A stretch of DNA of 64,000 nucleotides from Sparus aurata (taxonomy: Eukaryota; Chordata; Actinopteri; Spariformes; Sparidae): assembly GCF_900880675.1 (NCBI RefSeq), contig NC_044199.1:21380527-21444526 (forward strand). The letters are read 5' to 3'. The stretch's first letter is position 1; every line of letters begins with the position of its first letter. The notes below the pieces were generated by a model. That model did not search any database, was not told where the DNA came from, and saw only the letters and a program-made list of their open reading frames with translations. Below, one piece after another: positions 1 through 13,205 of the stretch. The position numbers were made by a program, and so were the translations under genes.

Positions 1-786
1 TCGAACTCCTCCCAGGCGATTTCACCGATTTGCACGAAACTTGGCACACAGCATTTGGCCGCCATGTTGAATTATGCCAATCTTCGTACTTAAATTATCT
101 CCTCCTACAGATGTAACACCACCGACTTCAAAGTCACTCAGTAGCATCCTCTGACCTTGAAGATGAAAAGTTATGGAAATCTTTATCCTACGTCATACCT
201 GCTGGCAGTTGCGGAGCCCGCCATAACAATCCTTCGTCATGAAGCATCAAGTCCTGATATCTCCTTCATACTATTTCCTAGCTCGGCCAAATCTAGAGGG
301 AATCTAGAGGGAGACGCCCTGAATAGATCTGTGCATCAATGCTGTGTCATGTCCATAGCGCCACCCACTGGAAACATGAAGCAAGTTTTATTTCAGGCAA
401 ATTGGGCGTCCTACATGCATGTACATGAATGAAATGTCGCACACATGTGTGTTATGACAAGACGCACAAATGACTCATTTACACCCACACTCTCAGTCCA
501 ACAGGAAGTGGTAAATTTTGCTTAGAAGCACATGAATTGATGGTGTAGGTGATGCAAGTCGCCACTAGATGGCACTGTTGTCTTTCAAGGCACATGTATC
601 ATATTCATCAGGTTTTATTGAAACTTCAAAAGGTGGCAGCACGCACTTCTTGGAATAGTAACTGGCAAACAAAGCAGAACTTAGATCAAAAGCTTGACAC
701 TGATAGACAGCCATAAATACATTTTTGAAAGAAGGCAAGTGAAGCATTATTCTACACTCATTTATGTGCAGTGATGACAAACATAG

Positions 787-1645
787 GCTGTGTCCGAATT
801 CAGGGGTAGCATCCTTCAAGGACCCATCCTTCGCCGCCAGCAAAAGCCGGGTCCTTCAGAGAGACCTGCAGGCCTCGTCAGCCTGTTGTGAAATTGGACG
901 GTCTACCATTCGCAGCATTTCCTGGTTGCGTCACCAGATGTTTCCGCCCCTACCCGCACCTCACTATTTCTGGTGAGGTAAGGTCCGCGAAAGTGACAAG
1001 AAGAGTAAAGTTTGACTGTCAGATCTGTTTCAGCTTCTGGAATTCCTGATTTCCTTTTTAATACTTCTGCTTGTGGAGGAAGACGAGAAGCGGCTCTGGT
1101 TTATCTCCGGCTGAGAGGACCGTGGAGAGGTAAACCTGTTATTGAACCCACAGTAATGTTATCAATATTATCATTATTAGCTAGCTAACAGTTTGGGGTC
1201 ATTAACATACCGATACATTACGTTAATGCTGACATATATAAACTGCTGATCACCACATATGATTTTATTATGATTTTAAAGGCATTGTATTTTAAATGTT
1301 TGGTAGATAGTTTAGTTTGCTGTAATTTATTATGATTATTATTATGATAATTAGAGTATGAAATTATAATTCTTGCCTCTTTCTTAAAACATTCTTAATG
1401 ACATGGCAGCCGTCGATCGAGTCAGAACTGCAGACCCGGTTGACGGACGATGTGGTGGACAGAGGAGACTGGACCCCCAAACACCCTGAGTACCGACCCA
1501 GATGATGTCTCACTGACACCATCCAGCCCAGCAGCACTGCAGGGACTCCTGCTCAGCCTGTTACTGTCCATCATCTATAACTGTTTTAAAATTGTTTTTA
1601 ATCATAATTGTTTTTGTTAATGGTAAATAACAATCTGTATGTAAC
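787..1645. mobile_element. Unique insert, probable DNA-transposon remnant
   Basis: This stretch interrupts the unit and has no counterpart in the sister units. It begins with ggctgtgtccgaattcaggg, a sequence I associate with termini of fish DNA transposons. It contains no intact coding region. The bases just before it (about 412-786) are repeated just after it (about 1647-2080), so the insert is flanked by a direct duplication of about 375 bp. Confidence 0.5.
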
Positions 1646-2389
1646 ATGCAGGTACATGAATGAAATTTGGCACACAGGTGTGTTATGACAAGACGCACAA
1701 ATGACTCTCTACACCCACACTCTCAGTCCAACAGGAAGTGGTCAATTTTGCTTAGAAGCACGTGAATTGATGGTGTACGTGATGCAGGACGCCACTAGAT
1801 GGCATTGTTGTCTTTCAGGTCACAGGTATCCTTTGTGCTTAGCAACCTCTGAATAACTTCTAGATAATTCCATTCCATTGCAGGAAGTCAGCCTCATATT
1901 TATCAGATTTTATTGAAATTTCAAAATGTGGCTGCACGCACTTTATGGAATAAAAACTAGCAAACAAAGCAGAAATTAGATCAACAGCTTGACATTGATA
2001 GACAGCCATAAATACATTTTTGAAAGAAGGCAAGTCAAGCAGTACTTTTCACTCATTTATGTGCATTGATGACAAACATAGTCAGATGTACATTGCATTT
2101 GCAGGTAGTTTTGTCTAAATTGCTCTTTACAACATGGAATAATTGAAGGGTAATGTTTAGAGCCACATAATGGATAAGTCAGTGGTAGTAAGCCACAGCA
2201 CACAATTTTCAATCAAGCCAATTTGCTAAGAATGCCATTTGTGTGTTGTGTCTGCCCTGTCAGTGTGGTACAAAACAAGATGTGTGGAGTTGTGATTCTG
2301 ACCAACTTTTCCATGATGAACACAGTGGCTTCCCCTGCCATTTTAAACAACTGAGTGAGTTCTTTGGTTAAACACAGCTACTGCAGGAC

Positions 2390-2831
2390 CAGTGGCGCCC
2401 CCAGGGGGGGGGGGGGCCATGGCCACCCCTGGAAAATTGCTGGCCACCCCACTGGCCTCCCCAGTGCTCCCACCAATTTCCCTGACTGACTAAGGTGCTG
2501 GCTCAATAGGGAACTGTAATTTAAATCTCCACCTGTGGGGATGCTAATGTGCTGAAAGGTGTGCAGTCTGACGGGAAGTCGGCGCAAGAAGCAGAAGAAG
2601 AAACAACTACATTTTTGTGTTTTTCGGAAATGTTTGTGTGTTTCTCAAACTTGAGGTAAATGTGTTGGATGCATATTGTCTTTAATGAAAAAGAGTCAAG
2701 GGGAATGCAATACGCAGCCACAGACTGGAGCCGAATCTGAGTTGCCACAAGGACCATTTTGGTGTGCCACCCTAAGATTGTCACTGGCCCCATCTGGCCC
2801 CCCCAATGAAAATGTTCTGGGGGCGCCACTG
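2390..2831. mobile_element. Complete non-autonomous hAT (MITE-like), 442 bp
   Basis: Both ends carry the perfect terminal inverted repeat CAGTGGCGCCCCCAG. The element is flanked by the 8-bp target duplication TGCAGGAC at 2382-2389 and 2832-2839. Sister units at about 5923, 13034 and 16147 have the same site with a single TGCAGGAC, so the empty site is visible. There is no transposase; 8-bp duplications and this kind of terminus are typical of the hAT superfamily. Confidence 0.93.
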
Positions 2832-3004
2832 TGCAGGACGCTCGTCAAACCTGGTCACTTGACCGCTGTCCCTTTCCAAAAGGAAGAATCACATCTGGCT
2901 GCACTCCACTACCTATCGAAATCTGTGGCATTCCACTTCCATCCTCCCCTATGATGCGCTGCCTTCCTGCCTTCACAGTGACAACAGAAGGCAGTGTCTT
3001 ATCT

Positions 3005-3115
3005 GCGCCGGTGGTCGAGTGGTTGGAGTGCATGCCACATACGCAGTGGACCCAGGTTTGAATTTAGGGCGGAGGAAGTTTACTGCAAGCCACAACCCCC
3101 CCTTCTCTGTCCCAC
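3005..3115 (+). repeat. tRNA-like SINE segment in U0
   Basis: The sequence has an A-box-like ggtcgagtggttggagtgc followed about 30 bp later by a B-box-like ggtttgaat, the spacing of a pol III promoter. A pyrimidine-rich tail (cttctctgtcccacttcc) follows. The same module recurs in three other units. Confidence 0.6.
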
Positions 3116-3480
3116 TTCCAATCTAGAGAAGGCCGTAACACTTCACACAACGTAACGGTGCAGAATCGATTGTCAAAACGTACCCGATTATTAAATCATT
3201 CACCTGCAGCCCATTAGGATTTCTGTGGATTGCACGAAGTTGTTCTGACTTCACCTGAAAGCGCTTGATACTGGCAGGGGCAACCCACCGCGTTACAAAC
3301 ACACGTTGGGAGAAGAGGCTGATATTCACCCCCGGCGTGCACCGTCCCAAACGCAGGCGGTTGCCGCCTCCGTGAACAACGATCGAGGAACGGGGCTTAA
3401 GCCGCGGCGTGTTTGGACGGCGGCACGCCCCGACGCGCGCGTGGACTGCGAGGGCCCGTTCATCACTGCTTGCAGTTTTA

Positions 3481-6400
3481 ATTAGGGCCCGAGCAGGTCA
3501 TCGACCTGTGAGGTCCCTATTGTAATTGGAAGGACTAGTGTACCGCTTTAACTGCAGTTTTGGAGGCCTGAACATACCCAAAAACTCACCAAATTTGGAA
3601 TATACGTCACATCTAGTGAAAAATTTGATAATTTAATGCCGTTGGGCGAGGTCGTGACCTGCGGGCTCTGTAGCGCCCCCTAATGTTCCTCCCTGCCTTC
3701 CACATGCACGTAGATGAACGAAATTCGGTACGCTGATTCATCGTGAGCAGACGCACAAAAAAGTCTGTGGGGACCATACTGTCACTCCAACAGGAAGTCA
3801 GCTATTTAGATGTGTGGCGGCGTTTTTGTCCAATTCATGCCTACTTTGAAAATTATCTTGTCCTAGAGCTTAAACACCACAGTCTTAAAATTAACTCAGT
3901 AATTTTCTTCATGTCTTGAAGAACAAAAGTTATTAAAATCTTTCAGCTGCGACATACTTTAGTGGGCGGGGCAGTGGAAACCATTTTTTTCCCTCGCGGT
4001 CAAGCATCGAGGCTTTATAACTTCAACATACAATTTCCTATCCACACCAAACTGCTCGTAAGTGTAGAGGGTGTCTCCCCGAACACATCTCAGCATCAAT
4101 ACTTAGTCTGCCATTTTGATTTTGGCTGTCATGTTGAAATATTGACAATCTTCGTACTTAAATTATCTCCTCCTACAGACGTAATGCCACCGACTTCAAA
4201 GTCACTCAGTAGCATCCTCTGACCTTGAAGATGAAAAGTTATTAAAATCTTTATCCTACGTCATACCTGCTGGCCACAGTGAAGCGGGAAATTCGAATCC
4301 TTCGCCGTAAAGCATCGTGTCCTCATAACTTCTTCATACAATTTCCTATCTCGGCCAAATCTCTCAGGAATGCAGAGGGAGTCGCCCTGATGAGATCTGT
4401 GTGGTCATGGGGCGTGGCAGTGACGTATGGGCTCTGTAGCGCCCCCTATTGTGATGCCCCGCCTCCTAATTGTACATAGAAGGACGCAAATCGGTACGCA
4501 CCTTCATCATGACCAGACGCACAAAAAACCCATTTGGATGCTTACTCTCACTACAACAGGAAGTCAGTTATTTAGATGTGTGGCGGAATTTTTGACAAAT
4601 TCATGCCGACTTAGAAAATTATCTTGTCCTAGAGCTTAAACACCACAGTCTTCACATTAACTCAGTAATTTTCTTCATGCATTGGAGAACAAAAGTTATT
4701 AAAATCTTTCAGCTGCGACATGCTTTAGTGGGCGGGGCGATGGAAACCATTTTTTCCCCTTGCGGTCAAACATCAAGGCTTTATAACTTTAACATACAAT
4801 TACCTATCCACACCAAACTTCTATTTAGTGTAGAAGCTGTCTCCCCAAATAAATCTCAGCATCAATACTAAGTCGGCCATTTTGATTTTGGACGCCATTT
4901 TGAAATATTGCCAATCTTCGTACTTAAATTATCTCCTCCTACAGATGTAACACCACCGACTTCAAAGTCACTCAGTAGCATCCTCTGACCTTGAAAATGA
5001 AAAGTTATTAAAATCTTTATCCTAAGTCATACCTGCTGGCAGTTGTGGAGCCTGCCATAACAATCCTTCGTCATGAAGCATCAAGTGCTGATATCTCCTT
5101 CATACTATTTCCTAGCTCGGCCAAATCTAGAGGGAATCTAGAGGGAGTGGCCCTGAATAGATCTGTGCATCAATACTGTGTCATATCCATAGCGCCACCC
5201 ACTGGAAACATGAAGCAAGTTTTATTTCAGGCAATTTTGGCGTCTTACATGCATGTACATAAATGAAATGTGGCATGCATGTGTGTCATGACAAGACGCA
5301 CAAATGACTCATTTACACCCACACTCTCAGTCAAACAGGAAGTGGTCAATTTTGCTTAGAAGCACATGAATTGATGGTGTAGGTGATGCAAGTCGCCACT
5401 AGATGGCACTGTTGTCTTTCAAGGCACATGTATCATATTCATCAGATTTTATTGAAACTTTAAAAGGTGGCAGCATGCACTTCTTGGGATAAAAACTAGT
5501 AAACAAAGCAGAACTTAGATCAAAAGCTTGACACTGATAGACAGCCATAAATACATTTTTTGAAAGAAGGCAAGTGAAGCATTATTCTACACATATTTAT
5601 GTGCAGTGATGACAAACATAGTCAGATGTACATGGCATTTGCAGGTAGTTTTGTTTGAATTGCACGTTACAACAGGGCATAGTTGAAGGGTAATGGGTTG
5701 AGCCACATAATGGATAAGTCAGTGGTAGTAAGCCACAGCACACAATTTTCAAATAAGCCAATTTGCTAAGAATGCCATTTGCGTGTTGTGTCTGCCCTGT
5801 CAAGGTGGCACACAACAATATGTGTGTAGTTGTGATTCTGCCCAACTCTTCCGCGATGAACGAAGTGGATTCCACTGCGATATGAAACAACTGAGTGGGT
5901 TCTTTGGTTAAACACAGCTACTGCAGGACGCCCGTCAAACCTGGTCACTTGACCGCTGTCCCTTTTCAAAAGGAAGAATCACCTCTGGCTGCACTCCACT
6001 ACCTATCTTAATCTGTGGCATTCCACTTCCATCCTCCCCTATGATGCGCTGCCTTCCTGCCTTCACGGTGACAACAGAAGGCAGTGTCTTATCTGCGCCG
6101 GTAGTCGAGTGGTTGGCGTGCATGCCACATATGCAGTGGACCCGGGTTCGAATTTAGGGCGGAGGAAGTTTACTGCAAGCCACAACCCCCCCCTCTCTGT
6201 CCCACTTCCAATCTATTCCCTGCAAAAACACAGGTGTCCATGCCTGAATTCCAGACAAAGGCAAAGAGAAGGCTGTAACCCTTCACACAACGTAACGGTG
6301 CAGAATCGATTGTCAAAACGTACCTGATTACTAACTGTTTTAGAAATCATTCACCTGCAGCCCATTAGGATTTCTGTGGATTGCAGGAAGTTGTTCTGAC

Positions 6401-6607
6401 TTCACCTTGAAGCGCTTGATACTGGCAGGGGCAACCCACCGCGTTACAAACACACGTTGGGAGAAGAGGCTGATCTTCACCCCCCGCGTGCCACCTCCGT
6501 GAACAACGATCGAGCAACGGGGCTTAAGCCGCGGCGCGTTTGGACGGCGGCACGCCCCGACGCGCGCGCGGACTGCGAGGGCCCGTTCATCACTGCTTGC
6601 AGTTTTA
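3481..6607 (+). repeat. Tandem array unit U1
   Basis: Begins at attagggcccgagcaggtc, where caggtc and gacctg form a 6-bp hairpin around ATC. Two sub-repeats of about 765 bp follow (gtggcgg landmarks near 3815 and 4577). Then come the shared block at 5040-5560, the tRNA-like segment near 6095 and the GC-rich end. U1 is nearly identical to U3 at a constant offset of 7044 bp over its first 1.6 kb, shifting to about 7105 later because U3 has extra bases. Confidence 0.85.
6095..6256 (+). repeat. tRNA-like SINE segment in U1
   Basis: A-box-like gtagtcgagtggttggcgtg and B-box ggttcgaattt are better preserved here than in U0. The tail runs through ctctctgtcccacttcc to a segment ending near aggcaaagag. 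Confidence 0.65.
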
Positions 6608-9056
6608 ATTAGGGCCCGAGCAGGTCATCGACCTGTGAGGTCCCTATTGTAATTGGAAGAATTATTAGGGCCCGAGCAGGTCATCGACCTGTGAGGTCCC
6701 TATTGTAATTGGAAGAATTATTCTTCGTTATTATTATTCCGATCCGACATCGACTGCAGTTTTGGATGCCTGAACATAATCGAAAACTCTCCAAATTTGG
6801 AATTTGCGTCACGTTAAGCGAAAATAGCGATCCTGCATTGTCAATGGACGTGGTCGTGACCTGCGGGCTCTGTAGCGCCCCCTAATGTTTATCCCCGCCT
6901 CCCACAAGTGCGTAGAAGAACGAAATTCAATTTGCAGATTCCTCATGACCAGACGCACAAAAAACCCAGTGGGACCCCTAGTGTCACTCCAACAGGAAGT
7001 CAGCTATTTAGATGTGTGGCGGCGTTTTTGTCCAATTCATGCCTACTTTGAAAACTATCTTGTCCTAGAGCTTAAACACAACAGTCTTCACATTAACACA
7101 GTAATTTTCTTCATGCCTTGGAGAACAAAAGTTATTAAAATCTTTCAGCTGCGACATACTTTAGTGGGCGGGGCGGTGGAAACCAATTTTTCCTCACGCC
7201 ATCAAGCATCGAGGCTTTATAACTTCAACATACAATTTCCTATCCACACCAAACTGCTTGTAACTGTAGAGGCTGTCTCCCTGAACAAATCTCAGCATCA
7301 ATACTTAGTCTGCCATTTTGCTTTTGGCCGCCATGTTGCAATATCGCCAATCTTCGTTCTTAAATTATCTCCTGCTACAGATGTAACACCACCGACTTCA
7401 AAGTCACTCAGTAGCATCCTCTGACGTTGAAGATGAAAAGTTATGGAAATCTTTATCCTACGTCATACCTGCTGGCCACAGTGGAGCGGGCAATTCGAAT
7501 CCTTCGCCGTAAAGCATCGTGTCCTCATAACTTCTTCATACAATGTCTTATCTCGGCCAGATCTCTCAGGAATGCAGAGGGAGTCGCCCTGATGAGATCT
7601 GTGTAGTCATGGGGCGTGGCCGTGACGCGTGGGCTCTGTAGCGCCCCCTATTGTGATGCCCCGCCTGCTACATGTAACATAGAAGGACGAAAAAATGGTA
7701 CGCAGATTCCTCATGACCGGACGCACAAAAAACCCATTTGGATCCCTAGTGTCAGTCCAACAGGAAGGCAGCCATTTAGATGTGTGGCGGCGTTTTTGTC
7801 CAAATCATGCCTACTTTGAAAATTATCTTGTCCTAGAGCTTAAACACCACAGTCTTCAAATTAACTCAGTAATTTTCTTCATGCCTCGAAGAACAACATT
7901 TGTGGAAATCATTCAAATGCGCGATGGTTATGTTGGCCGTTCGGTGGAAACCATTTTGTCCTCACGCCGTCAAGCATCGAGGCTTTATAACTTCAACATA
8001 CAATTTCCTATCCACACCAAACTGCTTGCAAGTGTAGATGCTGTCTCCCCGAACAAATCTCAGCATCAATACTTAGTCTGCCATTTTGCGTTTGGCCGCC
8101 ATGTTGAATTACGCCAATATTCGTACTTAAATTATCTCCTGCTACAGATGTAACACCACCGACTTCAAAGTCACTCAGTAGCATCCTCTGACCTTGAAGA
8201 TGAAAAGTTATGGAAATCTTTATCCTAAGTCATACCTGCTGGCAGTTGCGGAGCCCGCCATAACAATCCTTCGTCATGAAGCATCAAGTCCTGATATCTC
8301 CTTCATACTATTTCCTATCTAGGCCAAATCTAGAGGGAATCTAGAGGGAGACGCCCTGAATAGATCTGTGCATCAAGACACTGTCATATCCATAGCCCTA
8401 CCCACTGGAAACATAAATTAGTTTTAATCTCATTCCATTAGGGCTCCTACAAGCTGTGAGTGACACAAGTCGCCACTAGATGGCAGTGTTGTCTTTCAAA
8501 TCACACGTATCTTTTGTGCTCAGTAACCTCTGGATAACCTTTAGATAATTCCATTTCCATTGCAGGAAGTCAGCCTCATATTTATCAGATTTTATTGAAA
8601 CTTCAAAATGTGGCTGCATGCACTTTATGGAATAAAAACTAGCAAACAAAGGAGACATTAGATCAAAAGCTTGACATTCATAGACAGCCATACATACATT
8701 TTGGTAAGGAGGCAAGTGAAGCATCATTTGACACTCATTTATCTGCAGTGATGACAAACATAGTCAGATGTACATGGCATTTGCAGGCAGGTTTGTCTGA
8801 CTTGCACATTACAACATGGCATAATTGGACGGTAATGTTTAGAGCCACATAATGGATAAGTTAGTGGTAGTAAACTACAGCACACAATTTTCAATCAAGC
8901 CAATTTGCTAAGAATGCCATTTGTGTGTTGTGTCTGCCCTCTCAGTGTGGCACACAACAAGATGTGTGTAGTTGTGTTTCCGACCAACGTTTCCAAGATG
9001 AACAAAGTGGCTTCCCCATGCCATTTTAAACAACTGAGTGATTTCTTTGGATAAAA

Positions 9057-9155
9057 GCCCCATATTATATTGTTTTTCATCAATGTCACACAGCTGTCAG
9101 AGGTCCAACAACTCTGTATTTGTTATTACCCCAAACACATCCGTGGTCCTGCATT
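9057..9155 (-). mobile_element. Kolobok-like terminal fragment
   Basis: Read on the - strand, this matches the 3' end of the intron-19 element (58945-59046), sharing catattata, the run cacagctgtcagaggtcc and the block around ccccaaac. Only this end is present. Confidence 0.6.
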
Positions 9156-9905
9156 CCTATGAAGGTAGATTTGTGTCTTCATTATTCAATCAAAAAAAAG
9201 TTTGCTTCAATCAAAATATATATTTTCAATGAAAAAAACCTTCACTTCAATCAAAAAAAAACCTTTTCAATCAAAGAAAAAAAGTGTTTGAATGAAAAAA
9301 TATAGTTGAGACTCAATAAAATGCATTTGAACACTGTTTTTCTTTGACTGAAAATGTTTTTCATGTTTGAAGCAACTTTTTTGATTGAAGTAATACTGTT
9401 TTGTGTTATTATGGGTAGGACATTTGTGTCTTTATAATTCAATCAAAAAAGAAGTGGCTTCAAACAACAACAAAAAAATTCCCATAAAAGAAATCACTTC
9501 AATCAACAAAAAAACCTTTTTCAATCATAGATAAAAAGTTCTTAAATGCAAAAAATATTTGAGACTCAAAAAATTGCATTTGAACACTTTTTTTGATTGA
9601 AAATGTTTTCTTTGATTGAAGTAATCTCTTTTGTGTTTGGGCCATATTATGGGTAGGACATTTGTGTCTTAATTATTCAATCCCCAAAAAGTTGATTCAA
9701 TCAAAAAAAATATTTTCAATCAAAGAAAAAACTGTTCAAATGCAAAAATAAAATTGAATCCCCCCCCTAAAAAAATTTATAAAATAATTTGAAGTGTTGT
9801 TGTTTTTTATTGAAAATATTTTTTTCGATTTGAAGTGATTTTTTCTTTGAATGAAGTGAAAAAAGTTTTGAGGTCGTGTTTTTTAAATTGAATTATTTTG
9901 ACACA
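9153..9905. repeat. Three tandem A/T-rich segments of about 240 bp
   Basis: The landmark gtaggacatttgtgtctt...attcaatc recurs near 9160, 9415 and 9652. Between landmarks are runs of ttcaatcaaa-type sequence and their reverse complement tttgattgaa, so each segment can fold on itself. No coding potential. Confidence 0.7.
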
Positions 9906-10410
9906 AACATCCCGCAGTGGGCGGGTGCTTCCCCATTGGTCAGACATGTTTGAGTGACAAGTGGCTACACCAACGACGTCTTTCTGACAAGGAAGTCATG
10001 GCCGCCAGCAAGCCAGGGAGCAGTGGTGCTGGAGTTGTTAACTACAGCATTAAAATGATTGGTGTCATGTTATTTGCCTACTCTGTTTGATATTTCAATT
10101 AAACATGAAGCTTGCTAACTTAGTTCACGTTGACTAATTTGTGTGATGGTGTTAGATATCTAACGCCGTCAGATTGTTAGGCAGGCTAGCTAATAACGTT
10201 AGCCGATGGCCCTGCACACTGAATGACCTAAGTACAGAGGCTTGCTATGTGCTAGTGCAATGCTATGTTATAATAAGTAACGTCATTAGTGGTCAAACAA
10301 CAGTCCACAGGCCAACTGTTGCCCGCAGCGCTGTCTGTTTAGCAGCAACAGATCATGCAGAGCCTGAGTCTATCTTCTCACACAGCCCAGTGCAGTGACT
10401 GCGGTCAAGC
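9906..10410. other. Unassigned sequence inside U2
   Basis: About 500 bp without counterpart in sister units. It contains a GC-box-like gggcggg and an inverted CCAAT (cattggtc) near 9920-9942, then ordinary-composition sequence with no reading frame that I recognise. It could be the 5' end of a transposon. Confidence 0.4.
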
Positions 10411-12962
10411 CAGCCGTGAACAACGACCGAGCAACGGGGCTTAAGCCGCGGCGCGTTTGGACGGCGGCACGCCCCGACGCATGCGCGGACTACGAGGGCC
10501 CGTTCATCACTGCTTGCAGTTTTAATTAGGGCCCGAGCAGGTCATCGACCTGTGAGGTCCCTATTGTAATTGGAAGGACTAGTGTACCGCTTTAACTGCA
10601 GTTTTGGAGGCCTGAACATACCCAAAAACTCACCAAATTTGGAATATACGTCACATCTAGTGAAAAATTTGATAATTTAATGCCGTTGGGTGAGGTCGTG
10701 ACCTGCAGGCTCTGTAGCGCCCCCTAATGTTCTTCCCTGCCTTCCACATGCACGTAGATGAACGAAATTCGGTACGCTGATTCATCGTGAGCAGACGCAC
10801 AAAAAAGTCTGTGGGGACCATACTGTCACTCCAACAGGAAGTCAGCTATTTAGATGTGTGGCGGCGTTTTTGTCCAATTCATGCCTACTTTGAAAATTAT
10901 CTTGTCCTAGAGCTTAAACACCACAGTCTTAAAATTAACTCAGTAATTTTCTTCATGTCTTGAAGAACAAAAGTTATTAAAATCTTTCAGCTGCGACATA
11001 CTTTAGTGGGCGGGGCAGTGGAAACCATTTTTTTCCCTCGCGGTCAAGCATCGAGGCTTTATAACTTCAACATACAATTTCCTATCCACACCAAACTGCT
11101 CGTAAGTGTAGATGCTGTCTCCCCGAACACATCTCAGCATCAATACTTAGTCTGCCATTTTGATTTTGGCAGTCATGTTGAAATATTGACAATCTTCGTA
11201 CTTAAATTATCTCCTCCTACAGACGTAACGCCACCGACTTCAAAGTCACTCAGTAGCATCCTCTGACCTTGAAGATGAAAAGTTATTAAAATCTTTATCC
11301 TACATCATACCTGCTGGCCACAGTGGAGCGGGAAATTCGAATCCTTCGCCGTAAAGCATCGTGTCCTCATAACTTCTTCATACAATTTCCTATCTCGGCC
11401 AAATCTCTCAGGAATGCAGAGGGAGTCGCCCTGATGAGATCTGTGTGGTCATGGGGCGTGGCGGTGACGCGTGGGCTCTGTAGCGCCCCCTATTGTGATG
11501 CCCCGCCTCCTACTTGTACATAGAAGGACGCAAATCGGTACGCACCTTCATCATGACCAGATGCACAAAAAACCCATTTGGATGCTTACTCTCACTACAA
11601 CAGGAAGTCAGTTATTTAGATGTGTGGCGGAATTTTTGACAAATTCATGCCGACTTAGAAAATTATCTTGTCCTAGAGCTTAAACACCACAGTCTTCACA
11701 TTAACTCAGTAATTTTCTTCATGCCTTGGAGAACAAAAGTTATTAAAATCTTTCAGCTGCGACATGCTTTAGTGGGCGGGGCGGTGGAAACCATTTTTTC
11801 CCCTCGCGGTCAAACATCAAGGCTTTATAACTTTAACATACAATTACCTATCCACACCAAACTTCTATTTAGTGTAGAGGCTGTCTCCCCAAATAAATCT
11901 CAGCATCAATACTAAGTCGGCCATTTTGATTTTGGACGCCATTTTGAAATATTGCCAATCTTCGTACTTAAATTATCTCCTCCTACAGATGTAACACCAC
12001 CGACTTCAAAGTCACTCAGTAGCATCCTCTGACCTTGAAGATGAAAAGTTATTAAAATCTTTATCCTACGTCATTCCTGCTGGCAGTTGCGGAGCCCGCC
12101 ATAACAATCCTTCGCCATGAAGCATCAAGTCCTGATATCTCCTTCATACTATTTCCTGGCTCGGCCAAATCTAGAGGGAATCTAGAGGGAGTCGCCCTGA
12201 ATAGATCTGTGCATCAATACTGTGTCATATCCATAGCGCCACCCACTGGAAACCCACTGGAAACATGAAGTAAGTTTTATCGCAGTCAATTTTGGCGCCC
12301 TACATGCATGTACATGAATGAAATTTGGCATGCATGTGTGTTATGAGAAGATGCACAAATGACTCATTTACACCCACACTCTCATTCCAACAGGAAGTGG
12401 TCTATTTAGCTTAGAAGCACATGAATGTATGATGTACGTGATACAAGTCGCCACTAGATGGCACTGTTGTCTTTCAAGGCACATGTATCCTATCTAGATA
12501 ACCTCTGAATGATTCCATTCAATTCCAGTAAGTCAGCCGCATATTCATCAGATTTTATTGAAACTTCAAAAGGTGGCAGCATGCACTTCTTGGAATAAAA
12601 ACTGGTAAACAAAGCAGAACTTAGATCAAAAGCTTGACACTGATAGACAGCCATAAATACATTTTTGAAAGAGGGCAAGTGAAGCATTATTCTGCACATA
12701 TTTATGTGCAGTGATGACAAACATAGTCAGATGTACATGGCATTTGCAGGTAGTTTTGTCTGAATTGCACGTTACAACAGGGCATATTTGAATGGTAATG
12801 GGTTGAGCCACATAATGGATAAGTGAGTGGTAGTGAGCCACAGCACACAATTTTCAAATAAGCCAATTTGCTAAGAATGCCATTTGCGTGTTGTGTCTGC
12901 CCTGTCAATGTGGCACACAACAAGATGTGTGTAGTTGTGATTCTGCCCAACTCTTCCACGAT

Positions 12963-12999
12963 GTTTCATATCGAAGTGAATTCCACTTCGATATGAAAC
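12963..12999. repeat. Perfect palindrome, 16-bp arms
   Basis: gtttcatatcgaagtg and its exact reverse complement flank the spacer aattc. In U1 the corresponding place has only a partial palindrome (gaacgaagtggattccactgcgatatgaaac region). Confidence 0.9.
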
Positions 13000-13205
13000 A
13001 ACTGAGTGAGTTCTTTGGTTAAACACCGCTACTGCAGGACGCTCGTCAAACCTGGTCACTTGACCGCTGTCCCTTTCCAAAAGGAAGAATCACATCTGGC
13101 TGCAATCCACTACCTATCTAAATCTGTGGCATTCCACTTCCATCCTCCCCTATGATGCGCTGCCTTCCTGCCTTCACGGTGACAACAGAAGGCAGTGTCT
13201 TATCT

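Larger units (their letters stand above)
1..3480 (+). repeat. Tandem array unit U0 (5'-incomplete, carries extra insertions)
   Basis: First of five long units that share the same order of landmarks. Bases 1-42 match the segment at 17187-17228 closely, so the array may sit inside one outer repeat. The unit holds a block shared with 5040-5560, 8240-8760, 12085-12720 and 15220-15840, a tRNA-like segment near 3005, and a GC-rich end with the recurring ggggcttaagccgcggcg. It also has two insertions absent from sister units (787-1645 and 2390-2831). Short reading frames recur in every unit and are not protein-like. Family name unknown to me; the unit end resembles the common teleost gggcccgagca repeats. 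Confidence 0.75.
6608..10524 (+). repeat. Tandem array unit U2
   Basis: Starts with two adjacent copies of a 57-bp gggcccgag segment (6608 and 6665). It matches U4 at a constant offset of 6973 bp from about 6721 to 8160. From about 9057 to 10410 it departs from the other units: a Kolobok-like end fragment, an A/T-rich triplicated segment and unassigned sequence replace the tRNA-like part. It rejoins the shared GC-rich end near 10414. Confidence 0.8.

Noticed and set aside
6885..7424. 179-codon open frame and similar recurring frames across 1-16900
   Set aside because: The same frames recur in each tandem unit in broken forms, have no domain I recognise and follow the repeat, not a gene.
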